Shown here one piece after another: positions 18,428 to 26,414 of a DNA stretch of 64,000 nucleotides. A program made the translations under genes and the position numbers. The stretch's first letter is position 1. The number at the start of each line of letters is the position of its first letter. Source of the stretch: Brucella sp. BE17 (GTDB lineage Bacteria; Pseudomonadota; Alphaproteobacteria; Rhizobiales; Rhizobiaceae); NCBI RefSeq assembly GCF_039545455.1, contig NZ_CP154467.1:1488001-1552000 (forward strand), given 5' to 3'. The notes under the pieces were generated by a model. The model was given only the letters and a program-made list of their open reading frames with translations. It did not search any database and had not been told where the DNA came from.

Positions 18428-19624
18428 CTATCGCACGTCGTGATCATCATAGTAGTCCTCGGGCTCAAACACTTCGACATCGCCAAGTTCAAGGTCGATG
18501 TTGTTCAGGTCGATTTCACATGACTCGAATTCGATCTCCTGATCCTCGCCTCCCAGATCGTGCAACCTGACCGTGACCGTAGCGCGAATATCATGCGTTT
18601 CGTCCACTTCGACCGTTCGTCCGCCCATGCTGATTGATTCCCGATCGATGCTGTCCCAAACAGAGAAATTCAGATCGACATGAATGCGCAAGTCGATCTG
18701 GAGAGGCAGACTCAGGACAGCGGTTACAACACCTTGCCCATCGGGCTCGCTGGTCTCGATGATGTCGACATCGGCATTGTCTGCCCACTCGACATTTCGT
18801 AACTCAGGGCCATAGGGAATGGCCTCCATTTCACCTGACGTTGCATATCCGTTCACATCGACATCAAGATTGGTGACCACGCCTTCTAGTTCGTTCCGGA
18901 TTTCAGCACGACCATCGCTATCTGCTGCAAGCCAGCCCAAAATCGACTGCCTGACTACGAGCGGTGGATCATTGAGGAGCGCCAGCGCTGTTTCGATTTC
19001 CGGAACGAGATAGAGGCGCTGCGATTGTTCACAGAATTTTCGCCAGTCACCGTCTTTGGACACGACCAAGAATGATGTTTCGCGTACACTGGCAGTCGCC
19101 TCCAAAGCATGAAGCGCCAAAGCGTCGGGGAATTCGTCTTTCTTCTTGCCCGTACCAAACGGCGCTTGCCCACTGAAGTAGCCGTCAAATATTTCCTTGG
19201 TCGTGACTAGGTCCTCATCCGAAAGAATTTCACATCCGGTGTCCTGAACGTATTGCGCCAACCGCGCCTGAGCTGCTGCATTAGCGGTCTGCGTCCCAGT
19301 GATTTGATCCAGCAACTGATCTCTGGTGGGCTGGGCCGTTTCAAATGCAAAGAGAGCCTCTCCGATCGCCTTGCGAGCAGTACGGAGGGCATCTTCGGCT
19401 CTTTTCTCCAGATGGCCAAGAATCTCTTTGGCCACGGTTCCAGACAGTAGGAAATCGAACGGCCTGCTGTTGAGGATCGCGACAGTTGCAAGCGGGGCGG
19501 CGCTAAGCTGGAGGCCTTTCTCGTCGAAAATATTGGTGTCAATCGTCAGCGCTGAGATTGTTTGATTCCGCAACAAGTCGAGTAACTCATTTTCTGGCGG
19601 GATAGGCATTAGGTCCGCTTTCAA
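18428..19624 (-). CDS. PIN-domain protein (putative ribonuclease)
   Basis: 398 residues. The N-terminal half is a PIN-like nuclease fold: the first acidic motif TIDTNIFDEKG (Asp about 28), then KKKDEFPDALALHAL with two acidic residues, then VVSKDGDWRKFC (about 195-206). This pattern matches the DUF4935 kind of PIN domain. The C-terminal half (about 220-398) is acidic and beta-rich with no motif I recognise, and could sense or hold substrate. It stands alone between the Gabija-like pair and the retron-like gene, facing the Gabija genes. No antitoxin-sized partner is visible beside it. It may be a stand-alone defence RNase. Confidence 0.78.
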   Translation of the reverse strand: MKADLMPIPPENELLDLLRNQTISALTIDTNIFDEKGLQLSAAPLATVAILNSRPFDFLLSGTVAKEILGHLEKRAEDALRTARKAIGEALFAFETAQPTRDQLLDQITGTQTANAAAQARLAQYVQDTGCEILSDEDLVTTKEIFDGYFSGQAPFGTGKKKDEFPDALALHALEATASVRETSFLVVSKDGDWRKFCEQSQRLYLVPEIETALALLNDPPLVVRQSILGWLAADSDGRAEIRNELEGVVTNLDVDVNGYATSGEMEAIPYGPELRNVEWADNADVDIIETSEPDGQGVVTAVLSLPLQIDLRIHVDLNFSVWDSIDRESISMGGRTVEVDETHDIRATVTVRLHDLGGEDQEIEFESCEIDLNNIDLELGDVEVFEPEDYYDDHDVR

Positions 19625-20110
19625 ACTGGGTGAGCGTCGGATAAGTCATCAGCGTAACAACAAGCGTCTGGGGTGTCTACAGAACTCCCAGGCATTCGCT
19701 TCTTTCCTGAATGATACCTCGGCCTGATGCTAGTGCTTCGCTACGTGAGCCGCCCTAGCCTGAGCTTCATGTAGCTATGTCAGATCACAGTTACGTCAGA
19801 CCGCTTTCGGCATACGCCTTCCCGTTTCGGTCATTCGGCTAGTTCCACGCGACGCCCGAAAACTGTCGTTCTTTAATTCGCGAGGAAGACCTGGACCGAG
19901 GTCCAGAAAGCAATGGCTGCCATCCGCCCTGCTGAAGTCTTTCGAAGAATACGACGACCCTTTGACCGTGCGAATCTACTTTTTCCAAAGGATTCGGTAC
20001 CGCTGACATCTTCGTGACGCGCCGCGCCCTATAGCCGATAGAGAGAAACTTACCGTAGATCAGTGCTGAAACCGCTTGTGTTATCCTTGCTATTCTGTCT
20101 ACTGAAGGGC
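19625..20110. other. Intergenic region upstream of the retron-like locus
   Basis: 486 bases with no supportable gene on either strand. It must carry the divergent promoter of the PIN gene and the promoter of the retron-like transcript, but no clear consensus promoter was found. Confidence 0.5.
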
Positions 20111-20247
20111 GGCTTGCGGATAGATTTTACTGTGGGGGTTCTTCACAGGTGAAAGCAATACGGCCTCAACGCTACCTACAGAGAGCCGGCAAGAATATGA
20201 TGATATCGTCAACAATACGCTAAATCGCGTAGGAGTATCCGCAAGCC
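20111..20247 (+). ncRNA. Candidate retron msr-msd RNA
   Basis: The 137-base region is closed by an exact 12-bp inverted repeat, GGCTTGCGGATA (20111-20122) and TATCCGCAAGCC (20236-20247), placed like the a1/a2 repeats of retrons. The right arm ends five bases before the reverse-transcriptase start codon. Directly after the left arm comes GATTTT, which recalls the sequence after a1 in the E. coli Ec67 retron, so G20123 is a candidate branch guanosine. Inside are a CTGTG/CACAG hairpin (msr-like), a CGGCCTC/GAG-A-GCCG hairpin, a GATG/CGTC hairpin and a CCTAC/GTAGG pairing (20175-20179 with 20229-20233). The last overlaps the AGGAG ribosome site, so folding could affect translation. Confidence 0.75.
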
Positions 20248-20252
20248 ACACT

Positions 20253-22013
20253 ATGACAGTCCTTTCCGAAAAGCTGGAGAAGTATAAGAAGGCGGAAGAT
20301 ATTACCGACCTTGCGAAGCTTCTTGAGTTGAAACCATCTCACATCTCATACGCGCTATATAAGCTTGATAAAGCTCCCCAGCCTCCAAAGTACACTGAAT
20401 TTACTGTGCCTAAACGGAATGGAGGCGTTCGCACGATCAAAGCGCCGCATCCGGCGCTCAAGGCTATTCAGACACGTCTTGCAACGGACTTGCTCGAAAT
20501 CGAGCAAATTCTCGAAAAGAGCCGGACGAAGCAACGGGATTGCATACTCGCGCATGGCTTTAAGAAGAAGCTCTCCATTATGACAAATGGGGAAAACCAC
20601 CGTGGGAGAAGATTCGTCTTCAACGTGGATTTAAAGGATTTTTTTCCGACAATAAACTTCGGCCGCGTACGGGGCTTCTTCATCAAACACAAGGATTTCG
20701 AGCTAAAGCCTTACATGGCCACCCTCCTTGCGCAGGCTGCCTGCCATGACAACCAGTTGCCTCAAGGGAGTCCGTGTTCACCAGTCATCTCCAACCTCAT
20801 TGCCAACGTTCTGGACATCCGGCTCAACGAACTCGCCCACCGTTATAATTGCACCTATACCCGGTATGCCGACGATATAACCTTCTCGACCTCCGAGAAA
20901 ACTTTCCCGGCGGCCATAGGGTTGCGCAAGGCCGGAAGTGTCAACTCATGGGAAGCTGGTGCGAAACTTGTAAAGGCAATCAAACGAGCTGGTTTCGAAC
21001 TGAACAGTGTCAAAACCCGCATGCAATTCGACTACTCACGGCAAGAAGTAACGGGTGTTATTGTCAACCAAAAAGTGAATATCCCTTCCGACTATTACGC
21101 CACCGTTGCGGCCATGTGCCACCATCTGTTTATGGATGGAGAATGCTTCATAATGGCCAACGGCGTGAAACAGCCTTTGGCACGTAATAAGCTTCGTGGC
21201 CGCCTCGCGTACATCTATCAGGTCCGTGGAAGAGGTCCTGCTGGCAAACCGTCATCAGAAGATGTCGAAGAAAAACCGAAGGGTGGCAAGCTGTGGGCCA
21301 GCTCAAAGCTTTTCGAGAAGTTTGCGGACTACGTAGACCTCTATGGAAATGAGCGCCCGGTACTTTTATGCGAGGGAGTGACAGACAATATCTATATCAA
21401 GTCTGCACTCCAAGCTCTCGCACCAAAATACCCGACCCTCACAAACCCTACCGGAAACCTGAAGGTTAAACTTTTCAAGTACACCAAAACCTCAGCGGCG
21501 CTGCAGCAATTGAGTGGAGGTACCGGCGAGTTGTTGAAACTTGTAAACACGTACGCCGGCCGTGTCAGAAAATTCAAAAGCGGCGGGAAACAGCCGCTCA
21601 TCATCATCGCAGACTCTGATGTGGGATCTAAGGATCTCTTCAAAGCAGTTGAAAGCAAGAGCAAGAAGGCAATGGGCTCTCAGTCTTGGTATCACCTTGG
21701 ATTAAATCTTTATGTGGTGCCCATTCCAAAGAAAGGTATGGATGAGACCCCTATTGAGAGGCTTTTCGACGAGGCGCTTCTCAAGACAATTTACGATGGC
21801 AAACAATTCAACGATACCAATGCCGACAAGGACGGCAGCAAATTCTATGGCAAGAAGGTCTTCGCGACAAAGGTAGTCGCCGCGAACAAAGCAACCGTCA
21901 ATTTCGGCGGGTTTGAACCACTGCTAGATGCGATTGCCGAGGTGATTGAGCACCACAATGCAAAGGTGCACTCCGTTCCCGTACCTACGCCTGTCGCCGC
22001 CATAGTCTCCTGA
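20253..22013 (+). CDS. Retron-type reverse transcriptase fused to a TOPRIM domain
   Basis: 586 residues. The reverse transcriptase part (about 40-330) has DLKDFFPTI (126-134), QGSPCSPVISN (171-181), the catalytic YADD (205-208) and the retron-typical VTG (266-268). The C-terminal part (about 365-460 onward) is a TOPRIM-like domain with LLCEGVTDNIY (Glu about 374) and LIIIADSDVGS (Asp about 454 and 456). RT-TOPRIM fusions are known from retron Ec67/Eco2, grouped as type I-C from memory; they make msDNA and act against phage. The ribosome site AGGAG lies inside the proposed msd region. All catalytic residues are present. Confidence 0.9.
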   Translation: MTVLSEKLEKYKKAEDITDLAKLLELKPSHISYALYKLDKAPQPPKYTEFTVPKRNGGVRTIKAPHPALKAIQTRLATDLLEIEQILEKSRTKQRDCILAHGFKKKLSIMTNGENHRGRRFVFNVDLKDFFPTINFGRVRGFFIKHKDFELKPYMATLLAQAACHDNQLPQGSPCSPVISNLIANVLDIRLNELAHRYNCTYTRYADDITFSTSEKTFPAAIGLRKAGSVNSWEAGAKLVKAIKRAGFELNSVKTRMQFDYSRQEVTGVIVNQKVNIPSDYYATVAAMCHHLFMDGECFIMANGVKQPLARNKLRGRLAYIYQVRGRGPAGKPSSEDVEEKPKGGKLWASSKLFEKFADYVDLYGNERPVLLCEGVTDNIYIKSALQALAPKYPTLTNPTGNLKVKLFKYTKTSAALQQLSGGTGELLKLVNTYAGRVRKFKSGGKQPLIIIADSDVGSKDLFKAVESKSKKAMGSQSWYHLGLNLYVVPIPKKGMDETPIERLFDEALLKTIYDGKQFNDTNADKDGSKFYGKKVFATKVVAANKATVNFGGFEPLLDAIAEVIEHHNAKVHSVPVPTPVAAIVS

Positions 22014-22519
22014 CCTCAGTCTTTTGTTGTGTTGTTAGGTACGTGATCGGCTTGTAAGTCTGGAATGCAGGCGCGTTGCTGTCGAAGTGTTACGCCCCAC
22101 CTGAAATGGCTACTATTACAATTCGTCGACCCAGAAGCGGACTGTCGGCTACCCGCCCCGAGTTGGACATTCTGCCTCAGAAGGCGAAGGGCTGCTTTCA
22201 GAAAACGCCACACTGGTTTGCTTGGCGGAAATTGCGCAGAGCCGACACACGTCGCGAATTGAGTGGAACCATCTCGCTACACCGTTATAATCAGTATGTG
22301 GCAAGCTTTACGTTCAAGGTGCAACGCCCTCCAGACGCACTTCGCCGATATTGTTTATAACATCTTGTACATAATGCCGCAGCTTTACATAAAGCGGACG
22401 TTCAATTTTATTTCAGGCAAATATCTGGCACATTTCAAAATGTTGGTATATTTGTTGGTACAATGGAAAAATCAAAACATAATAATGCTTTTTAAACAAT
22501 TATTTAGCAGACAATGAAT
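22014..22519. other. Non-coding right end of the island
   Basis: 506 bases after the retron-like gene. Short frames here have no family resemblance or convincing ribosome site. The sequence becomes strongly AT-rich toward the right repeat and holds the arm-type sites listed separately. Confidence 0.55.
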
Positions 22520-22607
22520 AGTCCTCTTCTGCACCATTTACAAGTCTTCAGACCACTACCAAGGTCCAGAAGCACCCCAAAAAGCCCGCGCAAGCGGGCT
22601 TTTTTGT
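22520..22607 (+). repeat. attR: right direct repeat
   Basis: 88-base partner of 3143-3232, from AGTCCTCTTCTGCACC to the terminator T-run. It lacks two of the G bases of the tRNA acceptor strand and differs at three other positions, so this end could not restore a functional tRNA 3' end as it stands. Confidence 0.9.
22579..22606 (+). terminator. Duplicated tRNA terminator at attR
   Basis: Copy of the tRNA-Leu terminator: AGCCCGC/GCGGGCT with loop GCAA and a T-run. It may now insulate the island from the chromosome. Confidence 0.85.
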
Positions 22608-22666
22608 TGTCACGGTTGTTGGTATGACGTGCTTTCTGACCGTTTTTGCAGAAAGCGTTGCTAGCA

Positions 22667-22780
22667 ATGGCGCTTATCTATCCACAGTCCGCCGTCAACG
22701 CTTCGCAGCCGTATCTCGCGGGCGAAGTAAACGGCAGCTTTAATCGACAACGAGTTCCTCTCCACCGCTCTTCATCTTAG
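22667..22780 (+). pseudogene. Possible 5' relic of another integrase gene
   Basis: A 37-codon frame starting MALIYPQSAVNAS, then YLAGEVNGSF, placed 59 bases after attR as the active integrase is placed after attL. The MAL start and the YLAG/NG pattern loosely resemble the N-terminus of P4-type integrases (MALTDTAIKA, KYSDANGLFL). An arm-like site TTGTTGGTA lies between attR and this start. The likeness is weak and could be chance. Confidence 0.25.
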
Positions 22781-22931
22781 ATCCCCTGCCGAGTACCCGA
22801 AGGGTGACACGTAGAATTTTGCCGGATTTATTCTGAAATCCAAGCGCAGCGATGTTTTGCTACTCGCTGAAGCGCTTTTCCCTGCCCGACCACATCAAGC
22901 AATAAAAATGCAGAGCTTCGAGTGCAAAGCT

Positions 22932-22956
22932 GGAACATCCGGCAACGTTCCGGGTT
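22932..22956 (+). promoter_or_regulatory. EcfG-type general stress promoter before the SDR gene
   Basis: GGAAC at 22932-22936, a 16-base spacer and GGTT at 22953-22956, close to the alphaproteobacterial EcfG consensus GGAAC-N16/17-CGTT. It lies about 50 bases before the start codon. Confidence 0.6.
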
Positions 22957-23005
22957 AGGTCTTCATCAAAGCGAACACCCCAATCTAACGAAAGAGGAGA
23001 CGAAG

Positions 23006-23866
23006 ATGGACAAGACCTTTCCCACCCCACCTTTCGACACGCCCCATCAGCCCAGGCCAGGACTGACGGAAAAAATGGACCCACGGCCTGATCATGGCGA
23101 ACAAACCTATAAGGGCTCGGGCAGGCTTGAAGGGCGAAAGGCCATCATTACTGGCGGCGATAGTGGCATCGGTCGCGCGGTCGCCATCGCCTATGCGCGC
23201 GAAGGGGCGGATATCCTCATCGTTTATCTCGAAGAAGATAGCGACGCGATAGAGACCAAGGCACTTATTGAGGCTGAAGGACGCAAGGCCGTGCTCATGA
23301 AGTGCGACATACAACACCCAGCCACTTGTCGCGAGATAGCTGAACGTGCGGTGAGCGAACTGGGCGGCATTGATATTCTGGTTAACAATGCCGCGCATCA
23401 GGCGAGTTTCGCCGAGCTGGAAGACATTTCAGACGAAGAGTGGGATCTCACCTTCCGCGTTAATATCCACGCCATGTTCTATCTTACCAAGGCGGCGCTT
23501 CCGCACCTCAAACCTGGTGCCTCCATTATCAATACGGCGTCGATCAACTCAGACATGCCTAATCCGAGCCTTCTGGCCTATGCGACCACCAAGGGCGCTA
23601 TCCAGAATTTCACTGCCGGGCTTGCGCAAATGCTCGCCGAAAAGGGCATCCGTGCCAATTCAGTGGCGCCGGGACCGATTTGGACGCCGCTGATACCTTC
23701 CACGCTTCCGGAGGATGCGGTGGAAAGTTTCGGCACACAGACCCCGATGAATAGACCCGGCCAGCCTGCCGAACTTGCCTCCGCCTATGTGATGCTTGCC
23801 GACCCGATTTCGAGTTATACTTCGGGTGCCACGATTGCCGTCACGGGCGGTAAGCCCATTCTCTGA
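23006..23866 (+). CDS. SDR-family oxidoreductase (YghA/general-stress type)
   Basis: 286 residues of the classical short-chain dehydrogenase fold, with about 45 extra N-terminal residues rich in Pro and charged residues, as in YghA/YdaD-like stress reductases. It shows the nucleotide motif TGGDSGIGRA, NNAA, the catalytic Ser-Tyr-Lys set (NTASINS and YATTKGA) and the PGPIWTPL segment. ATG 23006 has an AAAGAGGAG ribosome site seven bases before it. The substrate is unknown; NAD(P)-dependent alcohol or aldehyde turnover is likely. An EcfG-like promoter upstream suggests stress control. Confidence 0.9.
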   Translation: MDKTFPTPPFDTPHQPRPGLTEKMDPRPDHGEQTYKGSGRLEGRKAIITGGDSGIGRAVAIAYAREGADILIVYLEEDSDAIETKALIEAEGRKAVLMKCDIQHPATCREIAERAVSELGGIDILVNNAAHQASFAELEDISDEEWDLTFRVNIHAMFYLTKAALPHLKPGASIINTASINSDMPNPSLLAYATTKGAIQNFTAGLAQMLAEKGIRANSVAPGPIWTPLIPSTLPEDAVESFGTQTPMNRPGQPAELASAYVMLADPISSYTSGATIAVTGGKPIL

Positions 23867-24366
23867 TACCGTCTGAAAATGGGAATAGAGCGTCGGCTCA
23901 CCGCCGTGGATCTCTTTCAAGCGCGTATTGGCGTTTTGAGGATAGCGAAACGTGTGGAGTCGGTGGCCGGTGACAGTTCGTCCCAAACAAGCGGGATGGA
24001 AATGGCAGCGGCAATTTCCTCGTGGTCAAAGCTCACACTTCCCCGATGAGAGTTCATAGGCTTTCATTCGCCTGTTCTTCACGCGGCACGGACGGACGCG
24101 CCTTGCTATCGACTGGTTCATGGCTAAGAGCGTTTCCGGTCTTGCGATTGAGAAGATGAAGAAACACGTTCTAATGTAGAGGCGGCCATATAAAGGGGAA
24201 TAGGGCACAGAATCTGACCGATTTTCAACGGGCCTTTCCAGTTTGCGCGTGGTGCCATTGAGCGCTGCTCCGTATCATCGCTGACATGAATTGTTGAAAT
24301 TTCGCGTATCAGGAAAACTCCGGCTCAAGCGATATGTTCGCGCGGTATCAACCCGTTTACGGCCAA
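23867..24366. other. Intergenic region between SDR and PPC-domain genes
   Basis: 500 bases. I see no gene with a credible start, ribosome site or family motif. A stretch near 24105-24180 reads like a protein tail in one frame, but has no beginning. Confidence 0.45.
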
Positions 24367-24810
24367 TTATTGGCCAGGATCGATCAAGGCGATGCCGAAT
24401 TCAGGCCGAAGTGTCCGCCGCATGGTATTTACATTCTCTCGAATAATGACTTCAAGCGTCGGGGTTACGGTCGCTTCAATCAGATGCCCGCCTCGCGTCT
24501 CACCATTGCGCAAGCCCAGAACCGCATGAAGATGCAGGCCCGGAATACCCTTTTCATCAAGTGCGCAATCACCAAGCAGGCTTAAAACCTCGCTCTGTTC
24601 CTCGACCGGAATATGCTCGTATTCTTGACTTTCCAGATCGAAGAACCCGAGCGTTGCCCGACGGAAGGCACCGATGGCACTGACGGAGGCGGCAGTGAGT
24701 TGTTGCGCACGCACAAAGCCTGTCAGGGTCGAAGCCACTTCCTCGCCGGGATCCAGCACAACGACATAGGTGCGCTGCGCGTCGGTTTCGCTGAGAAGCT
24801 TGGATTTCAT
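24367..24810 (-). CDS. PPC/DUF296-domain protein
   Basis: 147 residues forming one PPC domain (plants and prokaryotes conserved, DUF296). It shows TYVVVLDPGEEVASTLTGF, SAIGAFRRATLGFFD, the metal-coordinating LHLHAVLG and the glycine-rich GGHLIEATV. Bacterial members are small trimeric proteins with a metal site; in plants the domain is joined to AT-hooks. No AT-hook is visible here, so DNA binding is uncertain. ATTTCTCCTG on the plus strand gives a minus-strand AGGAG ribosome site. It stands alone among stress-related genes. Confidence 0.88.
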   Translation of the reverse strand: MKSKLLSETDAQRTYVVVLDPGEEVASTLTGFVRAQQLTAASVSAIGAFRRATLGFFDLESQEYEHIPVEEQSEVLSLLGDCALDEKGIPGLHLHAVLGLRNGETRGGHLIEATVTPTLEVIIRENVNTMRRTLRPEFGIALIDPGQ

Positions 24811-25038
24811 TGCATTTCTCCTGTCTTTTGATCTCTATATGGAACCGGCGGCAGGCTAAAAGCTTTCACAAGTATACAAACCATCTGCTCCTCGCAAAGT
24901 TCGGCGAGTTTGGAGACAGGAAGCTGCGGGATGACCAAGAACACCCCAAAGCCTGGGGCCGACCGGCCAGAAGCCGAAATGGGAAGGCCTGCCGAAAAAC
25001 CGCTCAAGCAGTTATCCTAGCCCAACATAGGATCGGCG

Positions 25039-25281
25039 TTACATCGCAGGCCGATCAGGATCGGAGGGCCCGGGCGATGGATGTTCCGGGATCGGTAGTG
25101 GCGGAAGTTGCTCGGGTTCGTCCGGACTGAATGGTTCTTTCTCCGGAACCGGAATATTAGTAGGCTCTTCCGGCGGCTTTTCGGGCTCGATATCGGGACG
25201 CTCCTGTGGCTCTTCTGGATCGCCGTTCAGGAGGAAGCCTGCGGCTCTATTCAAAGAATATTTCGAAACCAGTTCTGGCAT
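25039..25281 (-). CDS. Small proline- and glutamate-rich protein
   Basis: 80 residues. The first 20 residues are ordinary and the rest is low-complexity, with repeated Pro-Glu pairs (PEEPQERP, PEKPPEEP, PLPIPEHPSP). It has no signal peptide or membrane segment. The ATG has AAGGAC about eight bases upstream on the minus strand, which supports translation. The sequence suggests a disordered, extended tail. Function unknown; a role in binding or as a stress-induced disordered protein is possible. Confidence 0.6.
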   Translation of the reverse strand: MPELVSKYSLNRAAGFLLNGDPEEPQERPDIEPEKPPEEPTNIPVPEKEPFSPDEPEQLPPLPIPEHPSPGPSDPDRPAM

Positions 25282-25488
25282 GAATCTTGTCCTTTTAAAT
25301 GGCTTGGAAGGTGCAATGGTTTCGGCCGCGCAAATGTTCCGGTTATCGAAATTATTCTCTGACAGTTGCCTTGCCGTGTGCGTTATGTCCGCATTTTCTA
25401 CGGCCTGCCATCTTATGTGGCATGGACATCGCTAATATTAATGCGCGTCATGGCGCGCATTAATATGTCCGTATCCATATAAGGCACA

Positions 25489-25953
25489 TTACATTCCGGT
25501 TTCCCGATTTTCGCCCATATCTGGACGATTACCGGTCACGGCAGCAAAAAGCATTTTCGCTGTGGCGGTTATCTTTCCAGGTCCATCCCAGAATTCGGCA
25601 TGCGCGGGTGAAACGACGATCAGACGGATGTTGGGATCAGTTTCTGAATCCCACCAGGCTTTAGCGAATGGCGTCCAGAGTTCTTTAATTTTCGCTCTGT
25701 CGTTCGATATCTGTGCGTTGCCCACAACCAGCAGATAGTCATTTGCGGGTTGGTCGGAAAATGTCAGCTGCACCTCTGCGGGACTGCTCAGATCGGTGAC
25801 CTTATCGCTGCTTGCGTCGGCCAGAAAATAGATAACCCCTTCATCCTTTCGCACGATGGGGGACATCGGGACTTGATTTCCATTCCATCCATAAAAGCAA
25901 ACGCGGTTTGCTTCTGCAATCTTCCAGGCTTTTTGCGGGTCTGTGTCGGTCAT
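25489..25953 (-). CDS. Pyridoxamine 5'-phosphate oxidase-like general stress protein
   Basis: 154 residues of the split-barrel FMN-binding fold (general stress protein 26 type). It shows AWKIAEANRVCFYGWNG, then VPMSPIVRKDEGVIYFLAD, LTFSDQPANDYLLVVGNAQI and the C-terminal LIVVSPAHAEFWDGP, which fits this family. I chose the ATG at 25953 because AGGAG lies seven bases upstream; the frame is open further but without a better site. An EcfG-type promoter matching the consensus exactly lies just upstream, so it should belong to the general stress regulon. Confidence 0.9.
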   Translation of the reverse strand: MTDTDPQKAWKIAEANRVCFYGWNGNQVPMSPIVRKDEGVIYFLADASSDKVTDLSSPAEVQLTFSDQPANDYLLVVGNAQISNDRAKIKELWTPFAKAWWDSETDPNIRLIVVSPAHAEFWDGPGKITATAKMLFAAVTGNRPDMGENRETGM

Positions 25954-25977
25954 AGATTTTCTCCTGTTCCAATCATT

Positions 25978-26002
25978 AACGACACGCTTTTGCTTATGTT
26001 CC
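25978..26002 (-). promoter_or_regulatory. EcfG-type promoter of the general stress protein gene
   Basis: On the minus strand GGAAC (26002-25998), exactly 16 bases, then CGTT (25981-25978). This is a perfect match to the EcfG consensus, 25 bases before the start codon. Confidence 0.75.
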
Positions 26003-26161
26003 AATCAAGCCGATATCGGTCAAAGAAAAGCGGCATATGCCCACCGAGTTCGTTTCGTTCGATACATTGCGAAGCCGGCCAAGTATGGGTGCTTCTCCGG
26101 TTTAGGTAATCTCACTGCGAAAAAAGTACTTTCTGACCGGCACTGATGTGTGAGTAAGCAA

Positions 26162-26187
26162 GGAACAAAACTTCCTTGTTCAGGGTT
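26162..26187 (+). promoter_or_regulatory. Weak EcfG-like promoter upstream of BA14K gene
   Basis: GGAAC at 26162-26166 and GGTT at 26184-26187 with a 17-base spacer. It is 228 bases from the start codon, so it would give a long leader. Assignment is tentative. Confidence 0.35.
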
Positions 26188-26414
26188 AAGGCTATGAGGT
26201 GGCGCGTCGTGTCAACCGGACATGACAGGGATGGTGAACGCAGGAATTTTTCCGGTTTCTTCTTGCGGCCAACGAAACGGCAGACGAGCGCCCTACCTGT
26301 CCGGCACGTCCCTCAACTTAGCCTCACGCGAGGTTACTAACGACAGCACGAGGCTGCATAGCAGCTTCGTGCCATTTAGAATTTCACTTTACGGAATGAC
26401 ACCAGGAGGAACCG

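Larger units (their letters stand above)
3143..22607. mobile_element. Integrative genomic island at tRNA-Leu carrying several defence systems
   Basis: About 19.4 kb between two copies of an 88-90 bp repeat, with a P4-type integrase directly inside the tRNA-proximal end. Contents in order: integrase, unknown, AlpA-like regulator, HTH/zinc-ribbon protein, second recombinase, unknown, Mrr nuclease, methyltransferase-helicase-GIY-YIG operon, Gabija-like pair, PIN protein, retron-like RNA and reverse transcriptase. The left part is visibly more AT-rich than the flanking core genes. No conjugation or capsid genes are present, so it is an integrative element that would need a helper or general transfer to move. 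It is probably not freshly inserted, because the two repeats have diverged at several positions. Confidence 0.9.
22440..22624. promoter_or_regulatory. Right-end arm-type sites
   Basis: ATGTTGGTA at 22440-22448 and TTTGTTGGTA at 22451-22460 lie just inside the right repeat, and TTGTTGGTA at 22616-22624 lies just outside it. They match the cluster at the integrase start. The two inside sites fit integrase arm binding at attR; the outside copy is unexpected and may belong to an older neighbouring element. Confidence 0.6.

Noticed and set aside
22065..22360. Two overlapping short frames after the retron gene
   Set aside because: No ribosome site or family resemblance; composition is unlike coding DNA.
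3143..22607. CRISPR array or plasmid origin in the island
   Set aside because: No regularly spaced short repeats and no iteron cluster were seen on either strand.
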